A DNA stretch of 64,000 nucleotides from Lachnoclostridium sp. An131 (lineage in GTDB: Bacteria; Bacillota; Clostridia; Lachnospirales; Lachnospiraceae): contig NZ_NFLI01000018.1 of the NCBI RefSeq assembly GCF_002160825.1, positions 1-64,000 on the forward strand, read 5' to 3'. Numbering within the stretch: the first letter of the stretch is position 1; each line of letters begins with the position of its first letter. This document shows, in pieces, positions 26,249 through 34,984 of this stretch. Made by a program: the position numbers and the translations under genes. The notes beneath the pieces are model-generated. The model was not told the DNA's origin. It saw nothing but the letters and a program-made list of their open reading frames with translations, and made no database searches.

Positions 26249-28864
26249 TCAGTACCCCACAAACCGGAGACTCCGAAGCTGCAGCGTATCCAGCTGCTGC
26301 AGCGGCTCGTAAAGCCCTGGTATCAGAGAATCATATTTGGCGTTCACGTTGACACGCAGATAGGTGTAGGAATCGCTCAGCGTAAAGCTGCTGTCCGACT
26401 GGCGCATTTCCATGTTGATGAGATCCCCGATGCGCTGTACCTTGGTCAACGTAGGCACCGTACAGAGCAGGACCCAGAGATACTCGTTATAACTCACGCC
26501 CAGCACTGCGTCCAGCCCCTCCATCCCTATAGAAAGCGCCGTATTGTCCTTCAGAGCCGTCTCGCTGTAAAGTCCGGAGGCCAGTCCGATGGGCTTGATA
26601 AACTGATCCATAAATTCCTTTGGCGTCTTGATTTTTCCCTTCGCGATTTCATCCGCGATCTTCGTGCCGCGCTCCATGACATTGCTGGGTGTCAGCAGTA
26701 CCTGATAGGGGAATTTCACCAGCTGCACCTTGGCCGGATTCTTATCATAGGTGGAAAGGATCAGCGCCTTCATCTCCACGCAGGACTCCGCTACCACCCA
26801 GAGAGCCAGAATCACCGGAGCGAAGGGACCCGCGATCGCGGAGGTCTGGACGATCTCCGCATTTCCGATGACAGGCAGAATATTCGTCAGCAGCCGCATG
26901 ATAAAGATGATATCGTAAACCGCAGCCTGATTCTCCGTCTCGTTCGGACTCCCGTTTACTATATATTCTACACAGGCTCCGTTGAACATCTCCCCGCTTT
27001 CTGTGGGAGCGCCCGTCCCGGCCCAGGCTGCAATCAGCCCGTCAAAGGCCCCCACCGCTTCATTCATATACTCGTCAGCGCTGTGAGCGGAGCTGTAAAT
27101 GCTGCTGTACCTGTCGCCCCGGAAGCTCTTTCCGGTCTCCGCGCTGACCCTGTCCGGAAACATGGAGGTCGCATAGGAATTTACGTAAAAGCCTTCCGCC
27201 AGATTGTGGAGCATGGCGTCCAGCATGGACTGCATATTCGCGCAGGCCGTCGGGATATCTGTACAAAGCTGAACCAGGGCAGCCACAGCTTCCCCGAGCT
27301 GCGGCAGCAGCGTAAACACGTAGACCACTGCAGTAATCCCTTTTGTGAGCGTCCCGATTACATTTACCACAAAGCTTATGAGTGTCTTGATATTCTCTAT
27401 GATCCGGTTGAGCAGTTCCTCCGCAAATACATAATTTGTCGAGGCCGTGATCCGTCCGGAGGTTTCAAATTTGGAGATATCATAACCCAGGCGGGAGGCC
27501 GTCTCCAGTGTCTCGTTCAGCAGAGACTGGATATAGGCTGCGTCATCGCCGGAGAGCTCCGCCTCTGTAGTAGTATTGGACGTATAGCTGGCCCCCGCCA
27601 CCCCTGAGGTGAGCTGAATATTGTAGGCGTCGTCGATTCGCTCTGAGCCGGGAATCAGGTAAGGGAACAGGACTGCAAAGGCGTTGACCAGCGCCAGGAC
27701 AGAATCTGTGGCGCCCTCCCCCATCATGGCTGCGCAGAGCTCCTCTACCGTGTCCACTGTCATGTATCCGCTGATGTCCGTATAATAGTCAGAGGCCGAC
27801 AGGTCATAATCCGAATCCTCATTCACGCTGCTTCCGCTGATGGCATCTACATTTGTCTTATTCGTCTCCAGGCCGGACAGCATTGCGCTGACCCGCTGCT
27901 GATAAGCGTCGTAGACCGGCAGCACCTCGTCCAGCTTTCCATTGATATTCTCATAAGCCTTTCCAAAGGACTTGAAATCCGCGTTGTCTGCATTCTCTCC
28001 AATCATCTTCGCGTATTTTTCCTGAAGGGCCAGGGACTTTTCCTGAAAGGCTTTATAGGCGTCCTCATAGCTCTCCATATCGCTCTTTACGGATTCCAGG
28101 GCTGTGGAATAGTCTTCTGCCGCTGTGTCGATGGCCTCTGAAAGGCGGTCCAGCTCATCGTAATAGTCTTCCAGCTCCTCGTCCTCCATGGTGTCCGGGT
28201 CATTGGCCTCCATGAAGGAAACCTTGGCATCGATAGCTGACTGCAGGTCTGTCCGCGCCGTATCCGCTTCCGCCACGCTCGTGTTCAGGGCTATGGCTGC
28301 ATCATTCATCGCATTGGTGGCTGTGCCCCATTCTCCCGCCGAAGCCGCGGCGTCCGCGCTGGAATTGATCATCTTGAAGGTCGTGCCCGCCTCGCCCATC
28401 TTCAGGTTTTTCTCGATGAACTCGGTCATCTTATTCAGATCCACCCGGTTCTCAAACACGGTAATCATGGAGCGGTATTCTTCAAAATAGAGGATCTGAT
28501 TCTTCAGCATATCCATATTTCCCAGGCTGTAGATCGGCTCAAGCTCCACCGTCACGTCGCTGAACAGCCTGGAAGCCGTATAGGTATCATCCTCATTCAG
28601 ATTGGCGTTCGTATTGAAATAATCCATATATACCGACTGATCTGCGTCGGCGTCCAGCGCCAGAAGCCCAAAGCGAGTCAGCAGCTCTGTATTGTAATGC
28701 GCCAGCGTAGAATAAGAGGCTGAAATATTCATTTCATCCAGAAGCGCCTTGGCGCTCCGGTAGCGGCCGATTTCCATAAGAAGCGTGCTTAAGGACAGCA
28801 CCGGCACCAGAATCAGCGTCAGGAATACGGTGACCGCTCCCCGTTTTTTTGCGAATAGCTTCAT
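26249..28864 (-). CDS. DUF5702-type Tad-locus membrane protein
   Basis: An 871-residue protein with an N-terminal pilin-like helix (AKKRGAVTVFLTLILVPVLSLSTLLMEIGRYRSAKALLDEM), the mark of DUF5702 proteins, which accompany Tad clusters in Clostridia. The long middle is rich in helices of coiled-coil character (about 150-330: EDYYDELDRLSEAIDTAAEDYS). Several further hydrophobic segments occur around 520-560 and 680-720. It resembles TadG-type proteins in plan, an anchored large minor pilin or pilus-surface component, but TadG has a von Willebrand domain and none is obvious here. Function inferred from context. Confidence 0.85.
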   Translation of the reverse strand: MKLFAKKRGAVTVFLTLILVPVLSLSTLLMEIGRYRSAKALLDEMNISASYSTLAHYNTELLTRFGLLALDADADQSVYMDYFNTNANLNEDDTYTASRLFSDVTVELEPIYSLGNMDMLKNQILYFEEYRSMITVFENRVDLNKMTEFIEKNLKMGEAGTTFKMINSSADAAASAGEWGTATNAMNDAAIALNTSVAEADTARTDLQSAIDAKVSFMEANDPDTMEDEELEDYYDELDRLSEAIDTAAEDYSTALESVKSDMESYEDAYKAFQEKSLALQEKYAKMIGENADNADFKSFGKAYENINGKLDEVLPVYDAYQQRVSAMLSGLETNKTNVDAISGSSVNEDSDYDLSASDYYTDISGYMTVDTVEELCAAMMGEGATDSVLALVNAFAVLFPYLIPGSERIDDAYNIQLTSGVAGASYTSNTTTEAELSGDDAAYIQSLLNETLETASRLGYDISKFETSGRITASTNYVFAEELLNRIIENIKTLISFVVNVIGTLTKGITAVVYVFTLLPQLGEAVAALVQLCTDIPTACANMQSMLDAMLHNLAEGFYVNSYATSMFPDRVSAETGKSFRGDRYSSIYSSAHSADEYMNEAVGAFDGLIAAWAGTGAPTESGEMFNGACVEYIVNGSPNETENQAAVYDIIFIMRLLTNILPVIGNAEIVQTSAIAGPFAPVILALWVVAESCVEMKALILSTYDKNPAKVQLVKFPYQVLLTPSNVMERGTKIADEIAKGKIKTPKEFMDQFIKPIGLASGLYSETALKDNTALSIGMEGLDAVLGVSYNEYLWVLLCTVPTLTKVQRIGDLINMEMRQSDSSFTLSDSYTYLRVNVNAKYDSLIPGLYEPLQQLDTLQLRSLRFVGY

Positions 28865-28874
28865 GGCTCCCTCC

Positions 28875-29543
28875 TCAGAACAGACTGTTGATAAATTCTG
28901 CCACTGCTTTTACCGCGTCCAGAAGCTTTGACGCCGTCTTGGCTCCCAGCACGTTGTTTTCGATATGATAGGTCAGATCCTCCTGGAAATTCAGACTGTT
29001 TATAATATGGCGCATATCCTTGGATACGGCCGTTCCCACCGCATAGAAGGTGATCTCGTCAGAGACGCCGAAATACTGAAAGGCAGCGGCTCCCGGAATC
29101 TTATAGGTTTCCTGGAGGTTTACCGTAATCAGATAAGCCCCGCTTCCAAAGGAATCATGTTTATCCACAGATACCTCCACGAGCCGTTCCTCCGGCTCAA
29201 TAATCCGCGCGTTGTCAAGCTGGGCCTCCGCCACCCACTGTGCCTTGGCCCGGTTTTCCTCCCTCGGAGACGCCAGAAGGAAGAAAAAGCCTCCCTTCTC
29301 AAACCAGTACTGGTACAGCTTCGGCTTGCTGAACTCGTTGTAATGCACATAGCCTGTGAAGGGCTCCGCCGCCTGCTGGCTGTAGACGCTGGCTGCCTTT
29401 GAGGCCGCGTCGTTGGCCGCCACGGTCAGGTTCGTCTGCTGGTAGAGGACAAAGCCAAGCCCCATAAGCACTGACATCAGAAACACTGTGATCACCATGA
29501 CGAATACCGCTTCTACGATGACATAGCCGCCTTCTTTTTTCAT
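28875..29543 (-). CDS. TadE-like pseudopilin (first copy)
   Basis: A 222-residue protein beginning MKKEGGYVIVEAVFVMVITVF and continuing as one long hydrophobic helix (about 7-32), the TadE/TadF pattern: basic leader, Gly, then a Glu at about +5 of the mature protein (VIVEAVF). The rest is a soluble outer domain (VEVSVDKHDSFGSGAYLITVNLQETYKIPG). It lies between the WG-repeat gene and the DUF5702 gene with 10-14-base gaps. Together with the second TadE-like gene it gives this locus two minor pilins. Confidence 0.87.
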   Translation of the reverse strand: MKKEGGYVIVEAVFVMVITVFLMSVLMGLGFVLYQQTNLTVAANDAASKAASVYSQQAAEPFTGYVHYNEFSKPKLYQYWFEKGGFFFLLASPREENRAKAQWVAEAQLDNARIIEPEERLVEVSVDKHDSFGSGAYLITVNLQETYKIPGAAAFQYFGVSDEITFYAVGTAVSKDMRHIINSLNFQEDLTYHIENNVLGAKTASKLLDAVKAVAEFINSLF

Positions 29544-29557
29544 CTTCTCTCCCCCTG

Positions 29558-30868
29558 TCAGGTCCAGCCTACGAAATTCAGCATCTTCCAGACGTCGCTC
29601 TCCCGGACAAAGCAGCCGCCCCGGTCATTCACATAATCCACTTCCAGAAAGGTGTACGGGACCACGAGCTCTCCGCTCTCGTTGATAAAGCCCCACAGAC
29701 CGTCCTTCTTTACGCCTGCGAGACCGCAGCTGAAGGATTTTGCCTCTTCATAGGCCGGTTCAATCAGAACATTTCCGCTCAAATCTGCAAAGCCCCAGAG
29801 CCCGTCTCTCTCAAACGCAAAGACGCTTTCCACGCAGAAATCAATATCTCCGCAGGTAAAGTCCAGAGCCGGATTCAGCTCTCTGTCATAGAAGCGGTAA
29901 ACTCCGTCAGATTTCGCGATAATATAGCCGTCGCTGTAGCAGCTTCCCGTGAAGCTTAAAACCACATCCTCAAAGATCCTGTCGCTTATGGGCGTCCCCG
30001 TGGTATCAATGATCTTCCAGAGGCCGTCCTCCTTTACAGCCGCGATTCCGTCCGAAAACCGCCCGGCCTCCTCGTAATTTCCAAAAAATTCTTTTGTCTG
30101 GGGATTATAATACTCAAAGCCTCCCGTCCGCTTCAGGGCCACCAGACCTTCGCTGTAAGCGCCTGCCTGCGTCACTCCCTCCGGGAGCGTCAGCTGCTTT
30201 TCCCCTTCACTGTCAATCATCCAGGAGCCTGTGTCATCCGTTACAGAAGCCAGATCTCCGTAAAAAATCGAAGCGCAGTCATAATCGCCCGTCAGATACA
30301 GCTCTCCGCTGCGGTTCGCGTAGTTCCACCCCTCATTGCTCTGAACCGCATACAACTCCTCCGTCAGCGGAAGAAATGCAAGATAGCTGGAAAAGCCCAG
30401 GTCGTACTGGTAATGCAGCTGTTCCTGGCAGGCCGTCAGCACAGGCGTGCTCACTCCCACGCTTTCTGCCTGGGACAGCGTCTCCAGAATCCCGTCCCTG
30501 TCCTCCTGCTGCTGATAGAAGCTGCAGGCAAACTCATAGATCCGGGGTTCCTTCGGGTATTTTTTCCGAAGTGCCTCCAGACACTCCTCTACCTTCTGAA
30601 TCCTGGTATAGGTGCCGGATTCCAGGGCCAGAGCCGCATAATTTTCCGTCATCTTCATCCGGTTTTCCAGATTGTCCTGATACTGAAGACATTCTTCATA
30701 TTTCTGGGCCGCCTTTTCGTAAAGCCCTTCCATCTCCGCCGCCCCTGCCTCCGCCTGAAGGGCATGGTAGGCCGCATAGGTCTCTCCTGTCTGCATGCCG
30801 AAGCTTACCCAGCCGGCAGCCAGCAGGAGGACCATCAGACATGCCAGCAGCTTTCTGTTGATTTTCAT
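29558..30868 (-). CDS. WG-repeat protein with membrane anchor
   Basis: A 436-residue protein. A hydrophobic N-terminal segment (about 7-25, LLACLMVLLLAAGWVSF) acts as signal or anchor. A helical TPR-like stretch (about 40-140) is followed by WG-type repeats (about 160-430), each with Gly-Leu/hydrophobic-Trp-Gly or Trp-x-(I/L): DGLWKIIDTTG, DGLWGFADLSG, DGLWGFINESG, ESDVWKMLNF. WG repeats form beta-propeller-like folds of unknown ligand. Placed between the prepilin peptidase and TadE genes in the same operon, it may help pilus assembly outside the membrane. A specific role is not known. Confidence 0.87.
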   Translation of the reverse strand: MKINRKLLACLMVLLLAAGWVSFGMQTGETYAAYHALQAEAGAAEMEGLYEKAAQKYEECLQYQDNLENRMKMTENYAALALESGTYTRIQKVEECLEALRKKYPKEPRIYEFACSFYQQQEDRDGILETLSQAESVGVSTPVLTACQEQLHYQYDLGFSSYLAFLPLTEELYAVQSNEGWNYANRSGELYLTGDYDCASIFYGDLASVTDDTGSWMIDSEGEKQLTLPEGVTQAGAYSEGLVALKRTGGFEYYNPQTKEFFGNYEEAGRFSDGIAAVKEDGLWKIIDTTGTPISDRIFEDVVLSFTGSCYSDGYIIAKSDGVYRFYDRELNPALDFTCGDIDFCVESVFAFERDGLWGFADLSGNVLIEPAYEEAKSFSCGLAGVKKDGLWGFINESGELVVPYTFLEVDYVNDRGGCFVRESDVWKMLNFVGWT

Positions 30869-30907
30869 CCTTCCTTCCCTCCTCAGACATGAATGCCGTC
30901 CCTGCGG

Positions 30908-31528
30908 CTACAGAACCGCCGTAATCAGATAGCCCGCCAGAAGATAGGGCGCAAAAGCTATCTGGTATTTCCTGCCCGCTTTTTTCACTGCCAGCAGATA
31001 GACCGAGGCGAGAGCCGCGGCAATCAGCCCGTAGAGAAAGCAGGAATAGGTCCAGGAAAGTCCGCAGAACAGGCTCACCACTCCCAGCAGCTTCACGTCG
31101 CCAAAGCCCATGGCACTCCGGCTGATAAAGACAATCAGAAGAAGCGCCGCCAGAGTGATTCCGGTTCCCGCCAGATCCCGGAGCACCAGCATTCCAAAGC
31201 CGGAAGGATCTGACAGAAGCTCTGCAATATATATCAGGCAGCGTCCGGCAAGGCCCAGCAGAATCAGCTGGTTCGGCACGATCTTTTCCCGGGCGTCCAC
31301 CCAGCCGGCGGCAAGCATCAGCGTCAGGACCCAGAGAATCTTTACCATCCCCGTCACATCCGTCCCCTTCTGCTCCAGCCGGAACACCGCGAAAGCCGCC
31401 GCCGCGCAGGCTGCCGCCGCGATCAGCCACTCCCTTCCGGACAGCTTGCATTTCTTTCCCATATATAAATAGACAAGCGCCAGTCCCGTACAGGCCAGGG
31501 CCGCGCATACTGCAATACAGATTTCCAT
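30908..31528 (-). CDS. tadV: Prepilin peptidase TadV/CpaA (A24 family)
   Basis: A 206-residue polytopic membrane aspartyl protease that removes leaders from Flp and TadE-like pilins. Six or seven hydrophobic segments are visible. The catalytic aspartates of A24 peptidases are recognisable: the first in LAAGWVDAREKIVPNQL (Asp near residue 78), the second in SAMGFGDVKLLGVVS (GxGD motif, about 137-140). The short length and lack of an N-methyltransferase domain are usual for TadV/CpaA. GGGGAG precedes the ATG. It follows the Flp gene by 91 bases. Confidence 0.92.
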   Translation of the reverse strand: MEICIAVCAALACTGLALVYLYMGKKCKLSGREWLIAAAACAAAAFAVFRLEQKGTDVTGMVKILWVLTLMLAAGWVDAREKIVPNQLILLGLAGRCLIYIAELLSDPSGFGMLVLRDLAGTGITLAALLLIVFISRSAMGFGDVKLLGVVSLFCGLSWTYSCFLYGLIAAALASVYLLAVKKAGRKYQIAFAPYLLAGYLITAVL

Positions 31529-31619
31529 ACATTCTCCCCGCCGCCCTCCCCGGAGGACACCCGAAAAAGTTCTTCAGGCGTCCCCCGCAGGAAATGACAC
31601 GGCTGTGTTTTTCACAGAA

Positions 31620-31841
31620 TTATTTTGTAGGTGAGCCAACTACATTCGCCTGGTTCACAATATTGCCCAGCAGGCTCTCTACCAGACTGCTGATCTGCTC
31701 TCTGAAAATAGCTGCCAGCATGATCACGATTCCAATCAGAACCACGATGGATACGATGTTGGTATCACCCTTCTCGTCGTAAATGAAGCGGTGAAAGGCC
31801 ATTTTTGCTGCCAGACAGCCGTGCAGTAATAAATTGTTCAT
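31620..31841 (-). CDS. flp: Flp-type major pilin
   Basis: A 73-residue pilin precursor, the expected major subunit of the pilus. A 25-residue basic leader ends in Gly25 (YDEKG), followed by DTNIVSIVVLIGIVIMLAA, one hydrophobic helix of the Flp1-like type. The usual Glu at +5 is absent, as in other Firmicute Flp1-like pilins I know. ATG at 31841 has AAGGAGG nine bases upstream; GTG at 31844 is possible and changes one residue. It is set off by slightly larger gaps (30 and 91 bases) than other genes here, consistent with extra transcript processing for high pilin expression. Confidence 0.87.
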   Translation of the reverse strand: MNNLLLHGCLAAKMAFHRFIYDEKGDTNIVSIVVLIGIVIMLAAIFREQISSLVESLLGNIVNQANVVGSPTK

Positions 31842-31871
31842 CACGTTCTTCCTCCTTTCCCCTCATATTTA

Positions 31872-32750
31872 TTAAAGCCCCAGGTTTGAAAACACAGGAA
31901 CTAAAACCATAACCAGGATTCCCGCGAACATAATCAGCATGGGAATCATAAGCTTGCCGGAAGCCAGTTCGCCCTGTCTGGCCACGGTCTGCTTGCGCGT
32001 CTCCCACATCTCGGAGGACATGTCCGCCAGCAGATAGGCCAGCTCTTTGTTTCCCTTCTCCAGCCCCTGAATCACCGAAGAGGTAAATTTCCGGATTTCC
32101 GGCACTACTGTGCGGATTCCAAACAGATAATAGGCCTGGGCCTCAGAGACGCCGTTGCGGATATCTTCGCCAACCTTCCGCATCTCCTGATACAGAGGCC
32201 GGTCCGCCGAGGACGCTGTCATTTCCCACGCCTCCCGCATGACCATCCCGGCATTTACCAGAAGGGCCAGCTTGGAAAGCACATCAGGGAAATCGCTCAT
32301 ATACTTCTGCGTCCTTTCCTTGATTTTTTCCGCGTTGCAGGTCGTATAGTAATACCAGGCTGTTCCGGACAGCATAGCTCCCACCAGAAATACCAGCAGA
32401 GCGTCGCTTCCTCCTGCCAGGCAGCTTACCGCCGTAAAGCCGAACAGGCACAGCAGCGTGATGCTGAAGCGTCTGGCATGGAACATGCGCAGGTAGTATT
32501 CCACATATTTCTCTTCACAGAGCAGCCCCAGCTCCTTACGGAGCTTCTTATCCTCCTCAGTCCGGAAGGTATAGCCGCTCTTCTCACACCAGTTCATTCC
32601 AATCACATAGGTATCCTTCAGAGGATATTCCTTGTCATCCAGCGGGGTCAGAAGCGCCTCATACTTCTCTCCCCCTGCCATCAGAAACAGAGTAAGGCCC
32701 CCGAGAACCGTCTCGATTACAAGCAGAATCAGCTGTGTCCAGGAAATCAT
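31872..32750 (-). CDS. tadC: Tad pilus inner-membrane platform protein TadC
   Basis: A 292-residue member of the T2SS-F (GspF-like) family, one of two platform proteins that work with the TadA ATPase in Tad pilus assembly. Hydrophobic helices occur at about 6-24, 100-135 and 270-290, and between them lies the cytosolic domain with LSKLALLVNAGMVMREAWEM and DIRNGVSEAQAYYLFG. The order after TadB with a 24-base gap is the standard tadB-tadC pair. Confidence 0.92.
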   Translation of the reverse strand: MISWTQLILLVIETVLGGLTLFLMAGGEKYEALLTPLDDKEYPLKDTYVIGMNWCEKSGYTFRTEEDKKLRKELGLLCEEKYVEYYLRMFHARRFSITLLCLFGFTAVSCLAGGSDALLVFLVGAMLSGTAWYYYTTCNAEKIKERTQKYMSDFPDVLSKLALLVNAGMVMREAWEMTASSADRPLYQEMRKVGEDIRNGVSEAQAYYLFGIRTVVPEIRKFTSSVIQGLEKGNKELAYLLADMSSEMWETRKQTVARQGELASGKLMIPMLIMFAGILVMVLVPVFSNLGL

Positions 32751-32774
32751 CGCTTTCTCCTTTTCTCTTCGGGC

Positions 32775-33644
32775 CTAAACCCGGATATCCAGAATCTTCC
32801 GGCTGACCACCGTGGCCGCCACAAAGCAGCCGATGGCAAAGGTGCTCGCCAGTACGCCGGAGGGTGTCGCAAAATTCTTCGCAAAATCCGGATTGCTGAC
32901 CTTGATCAGCGCCACCAGGACCACAGGCATGACGCTTAAAATCAGCTGCTCGTTTTTATTGGCCGCAAGCTTCGTCTCAATCTCTCTTTGAATCCGGCTC
33001 TTTTCTTCCAGTATCATGCTGGTGTTGCGGATAACCTCTTTGATATTTCCGCCCTTCCGGTAGCAGGTATCAAAGACATTGGCGAAGCTTTCGATATCGT
33101 CCACGCCGCTGCGCTTTCCGAAATCCAAGAGCAGGCTTTCCACGGAAATATTATTGTCCAGACCGTTCAGAATCACAGCCAGCTCCTTCTGAATATCAGA
33201 CTCCGCAGAATACTGAATGCTCAGATCCCGCTTCGCGTCCCGGAAGGACTGGTTCACATTTTTTCCGGCAAGGAGCGAGGTAGACAGGGATTCCAGCAGA
33301 TCCAGAAACTGTTTTTTCAGATTGCTCTGCCTGCTTTCCTGCTGCCTCTTCTCCCAGATGGGAAGGAAGAAAAAACCTGCCGCGATTCCCACCACCGACG
33401 GTATCGTCAGATTCAGCATATAGGTAAGAAGGGTCGCGTTCCCGTAAGGATCCTTTGCCAGCCCTCCGTAGAACAGGTAGCCGCAGAAGGCCCCCGCCGC
33501 GAAGGCCGCCAGAAATACCAGTATTCTCTCTATCGGAGACATCTCATAGACCCGGTAATTCCGCACCTGCATATTGGTCAGCGACTGCCGGTACTGAGGC
33601 TCTCTCTCCTTCTTTTCCTTTTTCTTTCCCAAGGTGATTCCCAT
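32775..33644 (-). CDS. tadB: Tad pilus inner-membrane platform protein TadB
   Basis: A 289-residue T2SS-F family membrane protein. Two helices near residues 40-60 and 72-95, then the cytosolic F domain with FLDLLESLSTSLLAGKNVNQSF, IVNGLD-like spacing and FANVFDTCYRKGGNIKEVI, and two C-terminal helices (about 220-245, 255-280). It starts 19 bases after TadA ends. A basic N terminus (KKKEKKEREPQYRQ) is somewhat longer than usual but not exceptional. Confidence 0.92.
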   Translation of the reverse strand: MGITLGKKKEKKEREPQYRQSLTNMQVRNYRVYEMSPIERILVFLAAFAAGAFCGYLFYGGLAKDPYGNATLLTYMLNLTIPSVVGIAAGFFFLPIWEKRQQESRQSNLKKQFLDLLESLSTSLLAGKNVNQSFRDAKRDLSIQYSAESDIQKELAVILNGLDNNISVESLLLDFGKRSGVDDIESFANVFDTCYRKGGNIKEVIRNTSMILEEKSRIQREIETKLAANKNEQLILSVMPVVLVALIKVSNPDFAKNFATPSGVLASTFAIGCFVAATVVSRKILDIRV

Positions 33645-33663
33645 ACCCTGTCCTCCCCTGTCT

Positions 33664-34902
33664 CTAAATCGTTCCCCTGTAGCCCATCAGCCGCAGCTTC
33701 AGATCGTTTCTCAGAGGATTAGATGTCCGCTTCAGCGAACCTGAAACCCGATCCAGCGTGCTTTTTTCATCCTCCTCAAAGACATAGAGCGGATTCAGGA
33801 CGATGTGTCCGTTTTCATATCCCACGACCTCTGTGATCTCCATGGTCTTCCGGCTTTTATCCCGGAGCCGGGACAGATGGATGATGATATCCACCGCCGA
33901 CGCGATCTGCTGGCGGATAGCCTCCAGAGGCAGTCCCTCCGCTCCCTGGAGAACCATGGTTTCCAGACGACTCAGCATGTCCGCCGTGCTGTTGGCGTGG
34001 CCTGTGCTTAAGGAGCCGTCGTGGCCCGTATTCATGGCCTGAAGCATGTCAAGCGCCTCCCCTCCGCGGACCTCGCCTACCACGATGCGCTCCGGGCGCA
34101 TACGCAGGGAGGATTTGATCAGATCCCGGATGGTCACCGCCCCGCTCCCGGAGGCGTTGGCATTTCTTGTTTCCAGGCGGACCAGGTTCTTGACGCCCAC
34201 GATCTGAAGTTCCGCCGAATCCTCTATGGTAATCACACGCTCATCCTTGGGGATATAATTGGAAAGCGCGTTCAGAAACGTAGTCTTCCCGGAGCCCGTG
34301 CCGCCGCTGATAAAAATGTTGTACTTGGCCCTCACAAGGAGCTCCAGCACATCCGCGATATCCTGTGTGATGGAGCCAAAGCGGATCAGCTGGGCGATGG
34401 TCATGGGCGTCTTCGAAAACTTACGGATCGTCACGATGGCCCCTTTAAGAGAAATGGGCGGCAGCACCACATTCACGCGGGAGCCGTCCGGAAGCCTCGT
34501 GTCCACAATCGGATTGGCCTGATTGACCTCCCGTCCCGCCAGCCCCACGATACGCTGCACCACGTCCTCCAGCCTCCGCTCGCTCTCGAAGGTCTCCGGC
34601 AGCTGGTACAGCCTTCCAGCCTTCTCAATAAAGATTTCCTCCGGCCCGTTGATCATGACCTCGGTAATGCTGTCGTCATTCATAATCGTGTCCAGAAGAC
34701 CGAAACCACGGATGGAGCTGTACACCTGGCGCACGATATCCACCCGTTCCTCTATGGTCAGATATTCGTCCTGGAGCCGGACACGGATCAGCTCTTCGAT
34801 CCGCTCCTCCAGTTCCTCGTCCGAGAGCTGGTTCAGATTAAAATTGTCGAATATATACTCCTTGATTTCCCTGATAAATTCATGGAGCCTTGCTTCCTCC
34901 AT
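33664..34902 (-). CDS. tadA: Tad pilus assembly ATPase TadA/CpaF
   Basis: A 412-residue hexameric secretion ATPase powering pilus assembly. Start at 34902 (MEEARLHEF) gives the family length; a longer frame to 35139 runs into tadZ and is rejected. The N-terminal helical part (about 1-75) leads to the core: Walker A GGTGSGKTT (200-208), ITIEDSAELQ, Walker B region RIVVGEVRG (272-280) and the His box TGHDGSLSTGHAN (292-304). The ribosome site GGGGGA is weak. It follows tadZ by 82 bases. Confidence 0.93.
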   Translation of the reverse strand: MEEARLHEFIREIKEYIFDNFNLNQLSDEELEERIEELIRVRLQDEYLTIEERVDIVRQVYSSIRGFGLLDTIMNDDSITEVMINGPEEIFIEKAGRLYQLPETFESERRLEDVVQRIVGLAGREVNQANPIVDTRLPDGSRVNVVLPPISLKGAIVTIRKFSKTPMTIAQLIRFGSITQDIADVLELLVRAKYNIFISGGTGSGKTTFLNALSNYIPKDERVITIEDSAELQIVGVKNLVRLETRNANASGSGAVTIRDLIKSSLRMRPERIVVGEVRGGEALDMLQAMNTGHDGSLSTGHANSTADMLSRLETMVLQGAEGLPLEAIRQQIASAVDIIIHLSRLRDKSRKTMEITEVVGYENGHIVLNPLYVFEEDEKSTLDRVSGSLKRTSNPLRNDLKLRLMGYRGTI

Positions 34903-34984
34903 ACCATTCCCCCATCTCTGCTGTCTATACGTACCTGCCTCAGCATCAGTATACAAGGGACAATACGCCCTTGGTGCACCGGTG